Source: Evansella vedderi (GTDB lineage: Bacteria; Bacillota; Bacilli; Bacillales; Salisediminibacteriaceae). From it: 64,000 bases of DNA. This document shows, piece after piece, positions 7,385-16,126 of this stretch. The position numbers and the translations under genes are program-made. A model generated the notes under the pieces. The model was given only the letters and a program-made list of their open reading frames with translations, ran no database searches and was not told where the DNA came from. How positions within the stretch are numbered: position 1 is the first letter of the stretch; the number at the start of each line of letters is the position of its first letter. Where the stretch lies: positions 372,001 through 436,000 of the forward strand of contig NZ_JAUSUG010000001.1 of the NCBI RefSeq assembly GCF_030813435.1. The letters run 5' to 3'.

Positions 7385-9145
7385 TTATGAAGATAGCCTG
7401 TTTTTTTCTTGTTTATTTAGAAGTGGTAGGGAGATAACAAAGGTGGTGCCATTTCCTGAGCTTGAGTGCAATTGAATGTTTCCATTGTGATTTTCTATAA
7501 TTCTTTGAACAATAGTAAGTCCTAATCCTGTGCCGGTTTCTTTAGATGTTGTAAATGGGTTAAATATTTGCCCTTGGATTTCTTTTGGAATCCCAGTACC
7601 AGTGTCTTGGATATAAAAGTGGTAATGGTCCCTTTCTATTTTTGAAAAAAATAAGATTGTGCCCTTTCCATTCATCGCTTCACTGCTATTCCTTATAATA
7701 TTGTGGAGGACTTGCTTGATTTGCATCTCATCCATCATCAATGTTGTATCCTCTATATTAATGTTGAATTGTAGTTGTTGATTAGCAGTAGATTTTCTGT
7801 AAAGATCAGTTATCTCTAGGATAATATCTCGTATTTTCCCTTCTTTAAATTTAGGTGCCCCTGGCTTTGCGACCATTAGCATTTCTTCGATAATGAAATT
7901 AATTCTCTCAAATTCACTTAACATTAATGGAAAGTGGAATTTCCTTTGATCTTCCGTGGAAAAACTTTTTTTCAACATAGAAAGTAAGCCGTGTACAACT
8001 GTCAATGGATTTCGTATTTCATGGGCAGCACCTGCAGCTAGTTCACCTAGGAGAGCCAATTTCTCCGATTGATGCATCCGTGTCTCCATTTCAGAAGTAT
8101 CCGTTATGTCAATAAAGAAGAAAATTCGGCCGATAGGGTTTTGATGCTGGTTATAAAGCTGTGATTGTGAGACAAGCAGCAGAAATGTCTCGTCATGGGA
8201 TATATAAGTGACTTTGATGTTCTGAAAATTTTCTTCCGTTGAAAAAATCGACCAGAACTCTTTATTTTTTATTTGTTCTTCTGTCACTAATTGATTGATT
8301 TTTGTTTTATTACAATTTAAAAGAGTTTCGGCAGTAGAGTTTAGAAAAATTTCAGAAGGTATACTGCCCACCGTTATGATGCCAACTGGAAGTGAATTAA
8401 GTATCTGCTCTTGATAATTCTTTTCGTTAGACATTTGATCATAAAGATGAAAGTATTTGTAAAATGCTAGGGACGTTAAAATAACCACAAAAGAAAAAAC
8501 AATAGTTCCGAAAATAGAATAGCTTTCTAGTAGCATAGCAAGTATAAATGCTAGTGCTAATGTAATAACGTAGTTTAAAATTGCTTCTTTTCCAACTTCT
8601 TTCATAACATCAAGAAGCGGTGGAGAGGTTGGAAGACGCAACTGAAAAACGATACTAATCATGATGATATTAATGGAAAAATACACTGCCATGGAGAGTA
8701 TATAGGGAAAGGAACTGGCTAAATGCAATATACCAGTTTCACCACCGACTAAGATAAAAACGTAGTGTGCAACCGTAATAGTAATAATAAACATGGCTAT
8801 ATTAAATATATGCTTCCACCACTCCGTAACCCTGTCGATAATGGCAAAAAGGATACTCCCTGCTATTAACACTGCCAAGGTCATTTCCAAACCATACATA
8901 AAAAGAATCGCTATGTAGATGGCAGAGTCCATCGAAAGGGAATTTCGATCAAATGGAAGAATAATTCGATATTTATTTAAAAGGACAACGGCATTCGTTA
9001 ACAGTAAAAATAGAGCCCAATCTAACATAGTAGGATTTGGAATATAAATGTCATGTAGAAAAAATAGACTCCACCCTATTACAGCAACTAGAAATATGTA
9101 AATGTGAGCCTTAGTAAGTCTACTAAATAATGAAAAATTTGACAT
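7385..9145 (-). CDS. Membrane sensor histidine kinase with PAS domain
   Basis: A 586-residue sensor kinase with about six N-terminal membrane segments (residues 1-200), a PAS domain (about 240-340), a HisKA domain with the phospho-acceptor in AAHEIRNPLTVV, and a HATPase_c domain with N box (NIIRNSSEAM), G1 (DTGTGIP) and G2 (TGLGLTI). It phosphorylates a response regulator or Spo0F-like protein, but none is encoded nearby, so it is an orphan. The HEIRNPLT pattern and layout recall the sporulation kinases of Bacillus (KinB/KinC type); that is an inference. GGAGGG places the start at the ATG at 9145. A GTG at 9163 overlaps that ribosome site and is less likely. Confidence 0.88.
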   Translation of the reverse strand: MSNFSLFSRLTKAHIYIFLVAVIGWSLFFLHDIYIPNPTMLDWALFLLLTNAVVLLNKYRIILPFDRNSLSMDSAIYIAILFMYGLEMTLAVLIAGSILFAIIDRVTEWWKHIFNIAMFIITITVAHYVFILVGGETGILHLASSFPYILSMAVYFSINIIMISIVFQLRLPTSPPLLDVMKEVGKEAILNYVITLALAFILAMLLESYSIFGTIVFSFVVILTSLAFYKYFHLYDQMSNEKNYQEQILNSLPVGIITVGSIPSEIFLNSTAETLLNCNKTKINQLVTEEQIKNKEFWSIFSTEENFQNIKVTYISHDETFLLLVSQSQLYNQHQNPIGRIFFFIDITDTSEMETRMHQSEKLALLGELAAGAAHEIRNPLTVVHGLLSMLKKSFSTEDQRKFHFPLMLSEFERINFIIEEMLMVAKPGAPKFKEGKIRDIILEITDLYRKSTANQQLQFNINIEDTTLMMDEMQIKQVLHNIIRNSSEAMNGKGTILFFSKIERDHYHFYIQDTGTGIPKEIQGQIFNPFTTSKETGTGLGLTIVQRIIENHNGNIQLHSSSGNGTTFVISLPLLNKQEKNRLSS

Positions 9146-9273
9146 CCTATTCCCTCCTATCACTATCGATTATTCAGGCTGATACTTTATTAATTCTAAG
9201 GTAATAAGTCCTATTAATCAACAACATAAGTGTGGAAGAAATAAGTGGAGGGAAGCGCATTGAGGACGAATTA

Positions 9274-9292
9274 ATTAATAAAGTTTATTAAT
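9274..9292. promoter_or_regulatory. Perfect AT-rich palindrome, candidate operator
   Basis: ATTAATAAA-G-TTTATTAAT is a perfect 9+1+9 palindrome between the divergent kinase gene and the sugar locus. A further half-site TTTATTAAT occurs at 9187-9195. A candidate partner is the ROK regulator encoded at 11602, whose family uses AT-rich inverted repeats. The rest of 9146-9528 shows only AT-rich sequence, including tandem TTAA at 9479-9492. Confidence 0.4.
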
Positions 9293-9528
9293 AGAATATA
9301 CCTCTTCCAAGCCTAAAACTAACCAACCACCTAAGGAATTTACTATTATTTTGACGAAGGTAGTCGAATTCCCCTTGCTGTTATGACTTTTTGGTAATAA
9401 TTTTACCTTTTCTTTAAAGTACCTTGAACAAGTAATTAATTCATGGTTAACTAAACTAAAGTCAGAAAATTACGATAGTTAATTAATTAATTGATAATTC
9501 CTAAAATTTACATAAAGGGGTGAGGAAA

Positions 9529-10224
9529 GTGACGACGTTCACTGATTTATTAAAGGCAAAGCCGATGAATTTAATTGTCAGCCTCCCAGAAAACTCCATG
9601 GAGTTAGTTAAAGCAGCTTCTGATGGGGGAGCGGATGTCATAAAGGTCCATATGAATGTGGAGCATCGTGCAAGTGGAAATTCCTTTGGGACCTTAGAGG
9701 AAAATAAAGATTTTTTTCAACAAATGAACCAACTATTTCGAGGCCCCACCGGAGTTGTTCCTGGCGATTTACCAGAAAAGGTAAAACCGGAAGAAATAAA
9801 AAGTCTAAAAGAGATAGGATTTACTTTCTTATCTATTTATTCACATACAGCTCCAGCCTGGCTTCTTGAAGATAACCACTTAGAAAAAATGATCGCATTA
9901 TCCAACGAATATACCAACTACGAATTACACTCTTTCAACAGCGCAAATATTGAAGTACTTGAAGCTTCTGTAATGAAACCAGCAGCCTATGGTACAGAAT
10001 TAAGCCTCCAAGATCTACTTCATTACCAATATCTTATTTCTCAAGTCAATCAACCTATCGTTATCCCTACTCAAAAAAAAATACAGCTAGAAGATTTAAA
10101 AGCATTATATAAAATTGGTGTTCATGGTCTTATGATTGGTGCCGTTGTTACTGGTAAAACGGCTGATCAAATCTATGAAACAACAAAAGCGTATAAACAA
10201 GAAATAGATCGATTAAGGATGTGA
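9529..10224 (+). CDS. Putative TIM-barrel protein of unrecognised family
   Basis: I do not recognise this 231-residue cytoplasmic protein. Alternating beta/alpha sections (NLIVSLP, GADVIKVHMNVE, FTFLSIYS, YELHSF, QPIVIPTQ, HGLMIGAVV) and a glycine-rich end typical of a phosphate-binding loop suggest a TIM barrel, perhaps an epimerase, aldolase or isomerase on a sugar phosphate. It heads the sugar locus and lies seven bases upstream of the FAD oxidoreductase gene, which implies co-transcription. A GTG at 9529, seven bases after AGGGGTG, is chosen; the GTG at 9520 overlaps that site. NanE-type epimerase activity is one possibility given the NagZ gene nearby, but no NanE signature is evident. 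Confidence 0.6.
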   Translation: MTTFTDLLKAKPMNLIVSLPENSMELVKAASDGGADVIKVHMNVEHRASGNSFGTLEENKDFFQQMNQLFRGPTGVVPGDLPEKVKPEEIKSLKEIGFTFLSIYSHTAPAWLLEDNHLEKMIALSNEYTNYELHSFNSANIEVLEASVMKPAAYGTELSLQDLLHYQYLISQVNQPIVIPTQKKIQLEDLKALYKIGVHGLMIGAVVTGKTADQIYETTKAYKQEIDRLRM

Positions 10225-10231
10225 TGCCCAA

Positions 10232-11599
10232 GTGGTCATAGATGAACAATTTGACGTGGTCGTTGCTGGAGGCGGGCCATCAGGAATTACTGCTGCTATA
10301 GCCTCAGCAAGATCCGGAGCAAAGACACTGCTTATTGAAAAGTATGGCTTTTTAGGGGGAATGGCTACAAATGCGTTAGTTGGACCTCTTCAAACCTTCC
10401 ATGCAGGTGAAAAGCAAATTGCTAAAGGGATTGGGGAAGAGGTAATCCAACGTTTAAAACAAATAGGTGGAACTCCAGGGCATGTGAGGGATATGATTGG
10501 TTTCGTTCCAACTGTTACCCCGGTAGATGTGGAGAAATTAAAATATATTTATCAAGAAATGGCAGAGGAAAGCGATGTAAAATTGCAGCTTCATACCGTA
10601 GTTACAGGTGTTGAATTAAAAGAAGAAGGGACTTTGAAAGCCCTTCAGCTTTATAATAAATCCGGTCATTATAAAGTGCAGGCAAAGGTATTTATTGACT
10701 GTACTGGCGATGGTGACGTCGTAGCAATGGCTGGAGTTCCCTATGAGAAGGGACGCCCAAAGGACGGTCTCGCTCAACCGATGAGTATGATGTTTCGGAT
10801 GGGAAAGGTAAACCTAGAAAAAGTGAAAGAATATATGAGAAATAACCCGGATGACTTTGTTTTAGCTAAAGACTGGGACTCGTTCCCAATGGTGGCTGTT
10901 TCAGGATTCTTTAGCCTTGTTAAAAAGGCGAAAGAGGAAGGGCGGTTTACTATTGACCGTGATAGAGTTCTCTTATTTGAACTCCCCACAGAAGGGGAAG
11001 TTTCCGTTAATATGACAAGGGTTATTCGCTATGATGCCACAGACGGTCAGGCCTTAAGTAAAGCGGAAATTATCTCAAGAAGACAGGTAATGGAGGTTGT
11101 CCAGTTTCTTCAAAGGGACGTTCCAGGATTTGAAGAGGCGATTTTAATCAATTGCGGCACACAGATTGGTGTACGGGAGTCTAGAAGAATTATCGGCGAA
11201 TATGTCCTCACAGGGGAAGACGTCGTTACTGGTAGAAAGTTTGATGATGTCATTGCATTAGGTTCCTATCCTATTGATATTCACGCCCCCGATGGTGATG
11301 AAATAAATGTCATTCAGATGGAACCGGGAACGATTTATGATATCCCATACCGCTCCATTTTGAATAAAGAAGTACCGAATCTTTTAGTTGCTGGAAGGTG
11401 CTTATCGGCTACGCATGAAGCTTTAGCATCTGCACGGGTAACCCCTACTGCTATGCTTGTCGGTCAGGCGGCAGGGACAGCTGCAGCAATAGCCGTCCAT
11501 GAAGAACAGCTTCCAAGAAACATCTCTATTGAAAAATTACAGCAATCCCTTAGAAAACAAGAGTGCTATTTAACAGAAAAAGAAATTGAGGAGAGTTAA
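10232..11599 (+). CDS. FAD-dependent oxidoreductase (PF12831-like)
   Basis: A flavoprotein of 455 residues with the N-terminal dinucleotide-binding motif VVVAGGGPSGITAA, followed by FLGGMAT and a later DCTGDGDVV, as in the FAD_oxidored family found in many oligosaccharide catabolic clusters. There is no signal peptide. The C-terminal LLVAGRCLSATHEA and AGTAAAI segments fit the FAD-binding closure. It presumably oxidises or reduces a sugar or sugar acid in the cytoplasm, but its reaction is not known. The GTG start has AAGGATG about 11 bases upstream, inside the end of the preceding gene. It is followed two bases later by the ROK regulator gene. Confidence 0.8.
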   Translation: MVIDEQFDVVVAGGGPSGITAAIASARSGAKTLLIEKYGFLGGMATNALVGPLQTFHAGEKQIAKGIGEEVIQRLKQIGGTPGHVRDMIGFVPTVTPVDVEKLKYIYQEMAEESDVKLQLHTVVTGVELKEEGTLKALQLYNKSGHYKVQAKVFIDCTGDGDVVAMAGVPYEKGRPKDGLAQPMSMMFRMGKVNLEKVKEYMRNNPDDFVLAKDWDSFPMVAVSGFFSLVKKAKEEGRFTIDRDRVLLFELPTEGEVSVNMTRVIRYDATDGQALSKAEIISRRQVMEVVQFLQRDVPGFEEAILINCGTQIGVRESRRIIGEYVLTGEDVVTGRKFDDVIALGSYPIDIHAPDGDEINVIQMEPGTIYDIPYRSILNKEVPNLLVAGRCLSATHEALASARVTPTAMLVGQAAGTAAAIAVHEEQLPRNISIEKLQQSLRKQECYLTEKEIEES

Positions 11600-11601
11600 T
11601 T

Positions 11602-12777
11602 ATGATTAAAAAGGGAGGAGACCAAAGTTTTGTAAGAATCCATAACCAGAATTTAATTCTGGAAGAAATTCTAAAGAAGAAACAAATATCACGTGCTGAT
11701 CTGGCAAAAAGCCTAAACATCAGTGCACCAAGTATCTCTAGTAATGTAGAACCTTTGCTTCGAGCAGGTATCTTATATGAGAGGGGACTTGGAAAATCTG
11801 CAGCAGGCAGAAAACCGATTATGCTTCAGTTTAATTTTAAATACGGCTATATATTAGGAATTGATTTGAGTAAGGGGAGAATTGTAAGTGCCCTTAGTGA
11901 TTTATCTGGAAAACCTGAAAAAATTACGAAGGGACAAAGAACAAAAAATGTGGTTGGTCATGATTTAATTAACATGATTGAAGAGCATATTTACATGGTC
12001 TTAAACGAAGAAAAAGTACCACCTACTTCTGTTCTTGCTATTGCTATTGCCTCTCCAGGAATTTTAATGAATCATCGTCATATCAGGCTAGATCCTGAAC
12101 AAATTAATTGGCAGGATGTAAATCCAGCCCTTATTCTACAGGAACGATTGAATATCTCTGTCGTCTTAGAAAACGACATTAATCTAGCTACATTGGCAGA
12201 ATACCAAAGTCTTAAAAAATATGAGCGAACAGAAAATATGGTTTTTATTAGCATTGGAAGGGGACTTGGCTCTGGTCTCATTATACATGGGGAACTTTAC
12301 AAAGGTTCCTTTGGTGGAGCAGGAGAAGTTGCCTTGATGTCCTCTTCAGTAACAGATCAGAATCTACAATATTATGAAACGATTCTTTCGTTAGATGCAT
12401 TAAGAAATGCAGTATTAGGAACTAGAGCCGGTAGTTCAGTTTCCATTTATGAGGAGGACGATGAAAGGTTTTTAGAGTATGTTCTTGATTTACTTTCCAA
12501 AGGAGATGCTTACGTTCACCAAGTTGTAGACAAATTAGCAAAGCATATTGCAGTTATGATTGCTAATGTTTCTGCTCTGATAAATCCTCAGTTAGTAGTA
12601 GTAGGTGGAGAGTTAATGGCCTTATCAAATTATCTATTCCCAAAAATTAAGAACGAGGTTTATCGAATCTATCCCTTTCCTATTGAAATGAAGGTTTCTG
12701 AGGAAGTGGAGCATGTAGGTCTATATGGGTGTCTTGCAATAGCTAAGGAACGGGCTATAAGACAATTAATTCATTAG
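11602..12777 (+). CDS. ROK family transcriptional regulator
   Basis: A 391-residue repressor-type ROK protein with an N-terminal winged helix-turn-helix (ISRADLAKSLNISAPSISS) and a C-terminal sugar-kinase-like fold that senses a sugar. The region after GGAGEVALM, where most ROK proteins carry a zinc-binding Cys cluster (CxCGxxGC), contains no cysteine, so zinc binding is probably lost. GAGGAGA precedes the ATG. Its position between the oxidoreductase and the ABC transporter genes suggests that it controls this locus, possibly through the palindrome at 9274-9292. Kinase activity is unlikely for a DNA-binding ROK member. Confidence 0.85.
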   Translation: MIKKGGDQSFVRIHNQNLILEEILKKKQISRADLAKSLNISAPSISSNVEPLLRAGILYERGLGKSAAGRKPIMLQFNFKYGYILGIDLSKGRIVSALSDLSGKPEKITKGQRTKNVVGHDLINMIEEHIYMVLNEEKVPPTSVLAIAIASPGILMNHRHIRLDPEQINWQDVNPALILQERLNISVVLENDINLATLAEYQSLKKYERTENMVFISIGRGLGSGLIIHGELYKGSFGGAGEVALMSSSVTDQNLQYYETILSLDALRNAVLGTRAGSSVSIYEEDDERFLEYVLDLLSKGDAYVHQVVDKLAKHIAVMIANVSALINPQLVVVGGELMALSNYLFPKIKNEVYRIYPFPIEMKVSEEVEHVGLYGCLAIAKERAIRQLIH

Positions 12778-12886
12778 GGCTTTATACCCTATGAAAGGGG
12801 GAGATAGAAAAAGAGTAAGAATATACACTTAATAAGGTTTTTAGATGGAGCCTGTGACGCGGATAAATCAAAAGGGGGAAGGAAAA

Positions 12887-14158
12887 GTGAAAAAGTGGAT
12901 AGTATGTATGCTCACGGCAGTTCTTCTAGTCGTAGTTACAGCTTGTGGCGGGGAAGGTACTTCTGGAGATGGAGAAACTGAATTAACCATTTGGGTTGCC
13001 GGTAACAGTAACCAAATCCAAGAAACGTTCCGTGCGATTATTGATGATTTTAATGAACAATATGAATCAGAAGGAATTACGGCAAATGTTCAATTTGAAC
13101 CATGGGGGGAGCTTGATCAAAAGCTCAGCACCTCTTTAGCTGGTGGTGTTGGACCTGATGTATTCATGCATGGTGCGGCAGCAGCTGCTGGCTTTGCAGC
13201 GGGAAATCAGATTGAACCATTAAATGCCTACTTTGACGATTGGGCTGATTACTCGGAATTTAATCCGGGTTATTTAGAAGCCGGCGCCGTTGACGGAGAC
13301 TATTATGTCGTCCCTATTCAAGGGGCTAACCGGATGATGTTCTATCGGGAGGATATCTTTCAAGAAGCAGGAGTGGAGATTCCTGAAACCCTTGATGAGC
13401 TTCTAGAAATAAGTGAGGCATTTGTAGAAAGAGACGGATCCCGTTTCGTGCGAGCAGCTACAACATTACCAACGGAAGGAAATGATTTGCAGCAAATTTG
13501 GAGCGCATTCCTCTGGTCCAATGGGGGAGACATTTTAAGTGAGGATTTCTCAGAAGCTGCCATCAATTCAGAGGAAGCAGTAAAGGCCATAGAGTTCTAT
13601 AAAGCCTTCTTTGATAGAGAATTGACCCCAATAGCTGGAATGGGAGGTCAGGGGGATCAGCATCCTCTAGGTACTGGAGAAGTAGCCTTTACATTCGATG
13701 GTGTATGGGCGATTGATCAAATTTTAACTTATACTCCAGATGCCTATGAACATATTAAGGTAGCAGCACCTCCACGAGGGTTAGAGGGTACAACTACACT
13801 TGTTGGTTCATCTGGATTCTTTATGAATGCCAATTCAGATCATAAGGATGAGGCTTGGAAACTAATGTCCTTTATTGGTAATCGAGATAATATCGAAAAG
13901 GTTTCTTCAGAGCTTAAGTTCTTACCTGTAAGATTAGATGTTGCTGAAGCAGATTTTGTTAAAGAAGATCGTCTCTTCTATGAATTTGTTCAGCTAACGA
14001 CGGAAGTGGATGGGAAGGCGAATCCGAACGTACCTCGCTGGACTGCTATCCGTGATATCGTCGCCGCCAATGTGGAGAAGGCAATATACGGTCAATTGAC
14101 TCCACAGGAAGCGGTTGAAAATGCAGAAAAGGAAATTAATGAGGAAATAAACCGATAA
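12887..14158 (+). CDS. ABC sugar transporter substrate-binding lipoprotein
   Basis: An extracellular solute-binding protein of family 1 (CUT1 type), 423 residues, anchored as a lipoprotein. The signal peptide KKWIVCMLTAVLLVVVTAC ends in the lipobox VTAC. The mature protein is acidic. The body has the usual features of sugar binders (LTIWVAGNSN, DVFMHGAAAAAGFA, FYREDIFQEAG, MSFIGNRDN). A GTG start at 12887 is chosen over the ATG at 12845 because GGGGGAAGG lies just upstream and the protein then starts with a proper signal peptide. It feeds the two permeases that follow. Its ligand is unknown; the context suggests an oligosaccharide. Confidence 0.88.
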   Translation: MKKWIVCMLTAVLLVVVTACGGEGTSGDGETELTIWVAGNSNQIQETFRAIIDDFNEQYESEGITANVQFEPWGELDQKLSTSLAGGVGPDVFMHGAAAAAGFAAGNQIEPLNAYFDDWADYSEFNPGYLEAGAVDGDYYVVPIQGANRMMFYREDIFQEAGVEIPETLDELLEISEAFVERDGSRFVRAATTLPTEGNDLQQIWSAFLWSNGGDILSEDFSEAAINSEEAVKAIEFYKAFFDRELTPIAGMGGQGDQHPLGTGEVAFTFDGVWAIDQILTYTPDAYEHIKVAAPPRGLEGTTTLVGSSGFFMNANSDHKDEAWKLMSFIGNRDNIEKVSSELKFLPVRLDVAEADFVKEDRLFYEFVQLTTEVDGKANPNVPRWTAIRDIVAANVEKAIYGQLTPQEAVENAEKEINEEINR

Positions 14159-14168
14159 AAGCTTTTCA

Positions 14169-14212
14169 AGGGTGATGTAGATGACTGAAAATTCGGTCAT
14201 CTAAGTCACCCT
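14169..14212 (+). terminator. Intercistronic hairpin after the binding protein gene
   Basis: AGGGTGA...AGATGAC (14169-14185) pairs with GTCATCT...TCACCCT (14196-14212), loop about ten bases, with no T tract. A stem here would partly terminate or protect the upstream mRNA, and so give more binding protein than permease. The right arm TAAGTCACCCTC recurs at 22500-22511. Confidence 0.6.
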
Positions 14213-14245
14213 CCTAACTAATTATTTCATTAGGGTGATGACCAG

Positions 14246-15220
14246 ATGGCCAATAACGAACCAAATATACCAGTCAATACTCCTTCCTCTCCTCCTCCGT
14301 CAAAGAAAAGCTATTTTCAAAGGAAAAAAGAATATTGGGGGAGTACGCAAAACAGAAAGAGGGCAATTGCAGGCTACACGTTTATTGCTCCGGCTTACTT
14401 ATTGTTTGTGGTCTTTCTATTTATACCAGTGATATGGGCTTTTTACTTAAGCTTTACAAGCTATACCATTTTTACCCCAGGAGAAATTGTTGGTATCAAT
14501 AATTATCAGAGGTTAATGAACGATAATGCCTTTCGCAACGCCCTTTGGAATACAACCTATTACGCACTAATGGTAATACCATTAAATATATCCATTTCCT
14601 TATGTCTTGCACTATTGGTGAATAGAAAGATGAGGGGAATGAACTTTTTTCGGGCCGCGTATTATGTGCCTGTTGTAACTTCCATTATTGCAGCATCGAT
14701 GATTTGGATGTGGCTTTATGACTCCAATAATGGACTAATCAATTATGTACTCATTCAGCTTGGTTTTAATCCACAAAGTTGGTTAAATGATCCTGACCTC
14801 GCCCTTCCGGCATTAGCGCTTATGCGTGTATGGAAAGGGGTGGGGTGGAATATGGTTATTTTCTTAGCGGGACTACAATCCATACCGAAAACATTGTATG
14901 AGGCTGCCTCTATTGAAGGGGCAGGGCGATGGATGAGCTTTTGGAAAATAACGTGGCCTCTTTTAGCACCGACTACATTTTTCGTTTTTGTTATGGCAAC
15001 GATCAGTACATTCCAAACCTTTGGGGAAATCTATGCCATGACTTCCGGTGGACCTGTTCAATCGACAACTACTCTAGTGTATTTGATTTTTGTTTACGGA
15101 TTTGAGCGATATGAAATGGGCTATGCATCCGCCATTGCATTTGTCTTATTCTTTATTATCTTAACGCTTACACTAATTAATATGTTCATTACACAAAAGA
15201 AGGTTAACTATGATCTATAA
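14246..15220 (+). CDS. ABC sugar transporter permease, MalF type
   Basis: An inner-membrane permease of 324 residues with six predicted segments after a proline- and lysine-rich cytoplasmic N-terminus. The EAA loop reads EAASIEGAGRWMSFWKITWP, which contacts the ATPase. It forms the transport channel with the next gene product. No ATPase gene is present in the locus, so the complex probably uses a shared MsmX-type ATPase encoded elsewhere. The gene lies after the binding protein and 11 bases before the second permease. The start ATG follows a GGGTGATG ribosome site. Confidence 0.88.
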   Translation: MANNEPNIPVNTPSSPPPSKKSYFQRKKEYWGSTQNRKRAIAGYTFIAPAYLLFVVFLFIPVIWAFYLSFTSYTIFTPGEIVGINNYQRLMNDNAFRNALWNTTYYALMVIPLNISISLCLALLVNRKMRGMNFFRAAYYVPVVTSIIAASMIWMWLYDSNNGLINYVLIQLGFNPQSWLNDPDLALPALALMRVWKGVGWNMVIFLAGLQSIPKTLYEAASIEGAGRWMSFWKITWPLLAPTTFFVFVMATISTFQTFGEIYAMTSGGPVQSTTTLVYLIFVYGFERYEMGYASAIAFVLFFIILTLTLINMFITQKKVNYDL

Positions 15221-15231
15221 GGAGGGAGAGC

Positions 15232-16110
15232 ATGACTAGAAATAGTAGGGATGTAAAACAGGCGATAAATAAATTATGGTTATTTCTTCTTATGTCAGCC
15301 ATTGCTATTATCATGCTTTGGCCTTTCATTTGGATGACGGTTACCTCTTTTAAGCCCAACACAGAAATGTTTGCATACCCACCAACGATTATTCCGAATG
15401 AAATTATTTTTGATCATTACGTCGCTGCATGGAAAGCGGCACCGTGGGAAAGGTTTTTCTTTAATACGGCATTTGTTGCCGGGGTTATTACCTTTAGTTC
15501 CTTATTTTTATGTGCCATAACAGGTTATGCCTTTGCAAGACTAGAGTTTCCTGGAAGGAACTTTCTATTTATATTATTGCTTGCTTCTATGATGATTCCT
15601 TTCGAGGTAATGCTTATACCATTGTATTTAATTATTGTAAATTTCCCATTTACAGGAGGCAATGGCATATGGGGTGGAGGTACGGGATTATTAAATACTT
15701 ACAGTGCCTTAATTGTGCCAAGGTTACTCTTTCCTTTTGGAGTATTTCTCATGAGACAATTCTTTTTAACATTGCCAAAGAGCTTAGAGGATGCGGCCCG
15801 AATTGATGGTTGTTCTGAATTTGGTATTTTTTGGAGGGTGATGTTCCCTTTAATCAAACCAGCCTCTGCTACCCTTGTCGTTTTTGTCTTTTCTATGATG
15901 TGGGATGATTTCTTCTGGCCGTTAATTGTTATTAATGACCAAAACTTAATGCCTGTACAATTAGGGTTGCAAAGCTTCCAAACTTCTCAGTACACCACGG
16001 ATTGGGGACCGCTTATGGCCGCCACTGTATGGGTATCGTTACCGATCATTATCGTGTTTATTTTTGCTCAAAAGTATTTTATGAACATTAATATTAGCTC
16101 TGATAAGTAA
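15232..16110 (+). CDS. ABC sugar transporter permease, MalG type
   Basis: The second permease, 292 residues and six membrane segments, with the EAA loop EDAARIDGCSEFGIFWRVMF. It pairs with the MalF-type protein encoded just upstream. An AAGGAGGGAGAG site precedes the ATG. Family CUT1 carriers of this kind move di- and oligosaccharides. The downstream DUF4127 gene begins 16 bases later, so the operon continues. Confidence 0.88.
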   Translation: MTRNSRDVKQAINKLWLFLLMSAIAIIMLWPFIWMTVTSFKPNTEMFAYPPTIIPNEIIFDHYVAAWKAAPWERFFFNTAFVAGVITFSSLFLCAITGYAFARLEFPGRNFLFILLLASMMIPFEVMLIPLYLIIVNFPFTGGNGIWGGGTGLLNTYSALIVPRLLFPFGVFLMRQFFLTLPKSLEDAARIDGCSEFGIFWRVMFPLIKPASATLVVFVFSMMWDDFFWPLIVINDQNLMPVQLGLQSFQTSQYTTDWGPLMAATVWVSLPIIIVFIFAQKYFMNINISSDK

Positions 16111-16126
16111 TGGAAGGTAGGATAAG

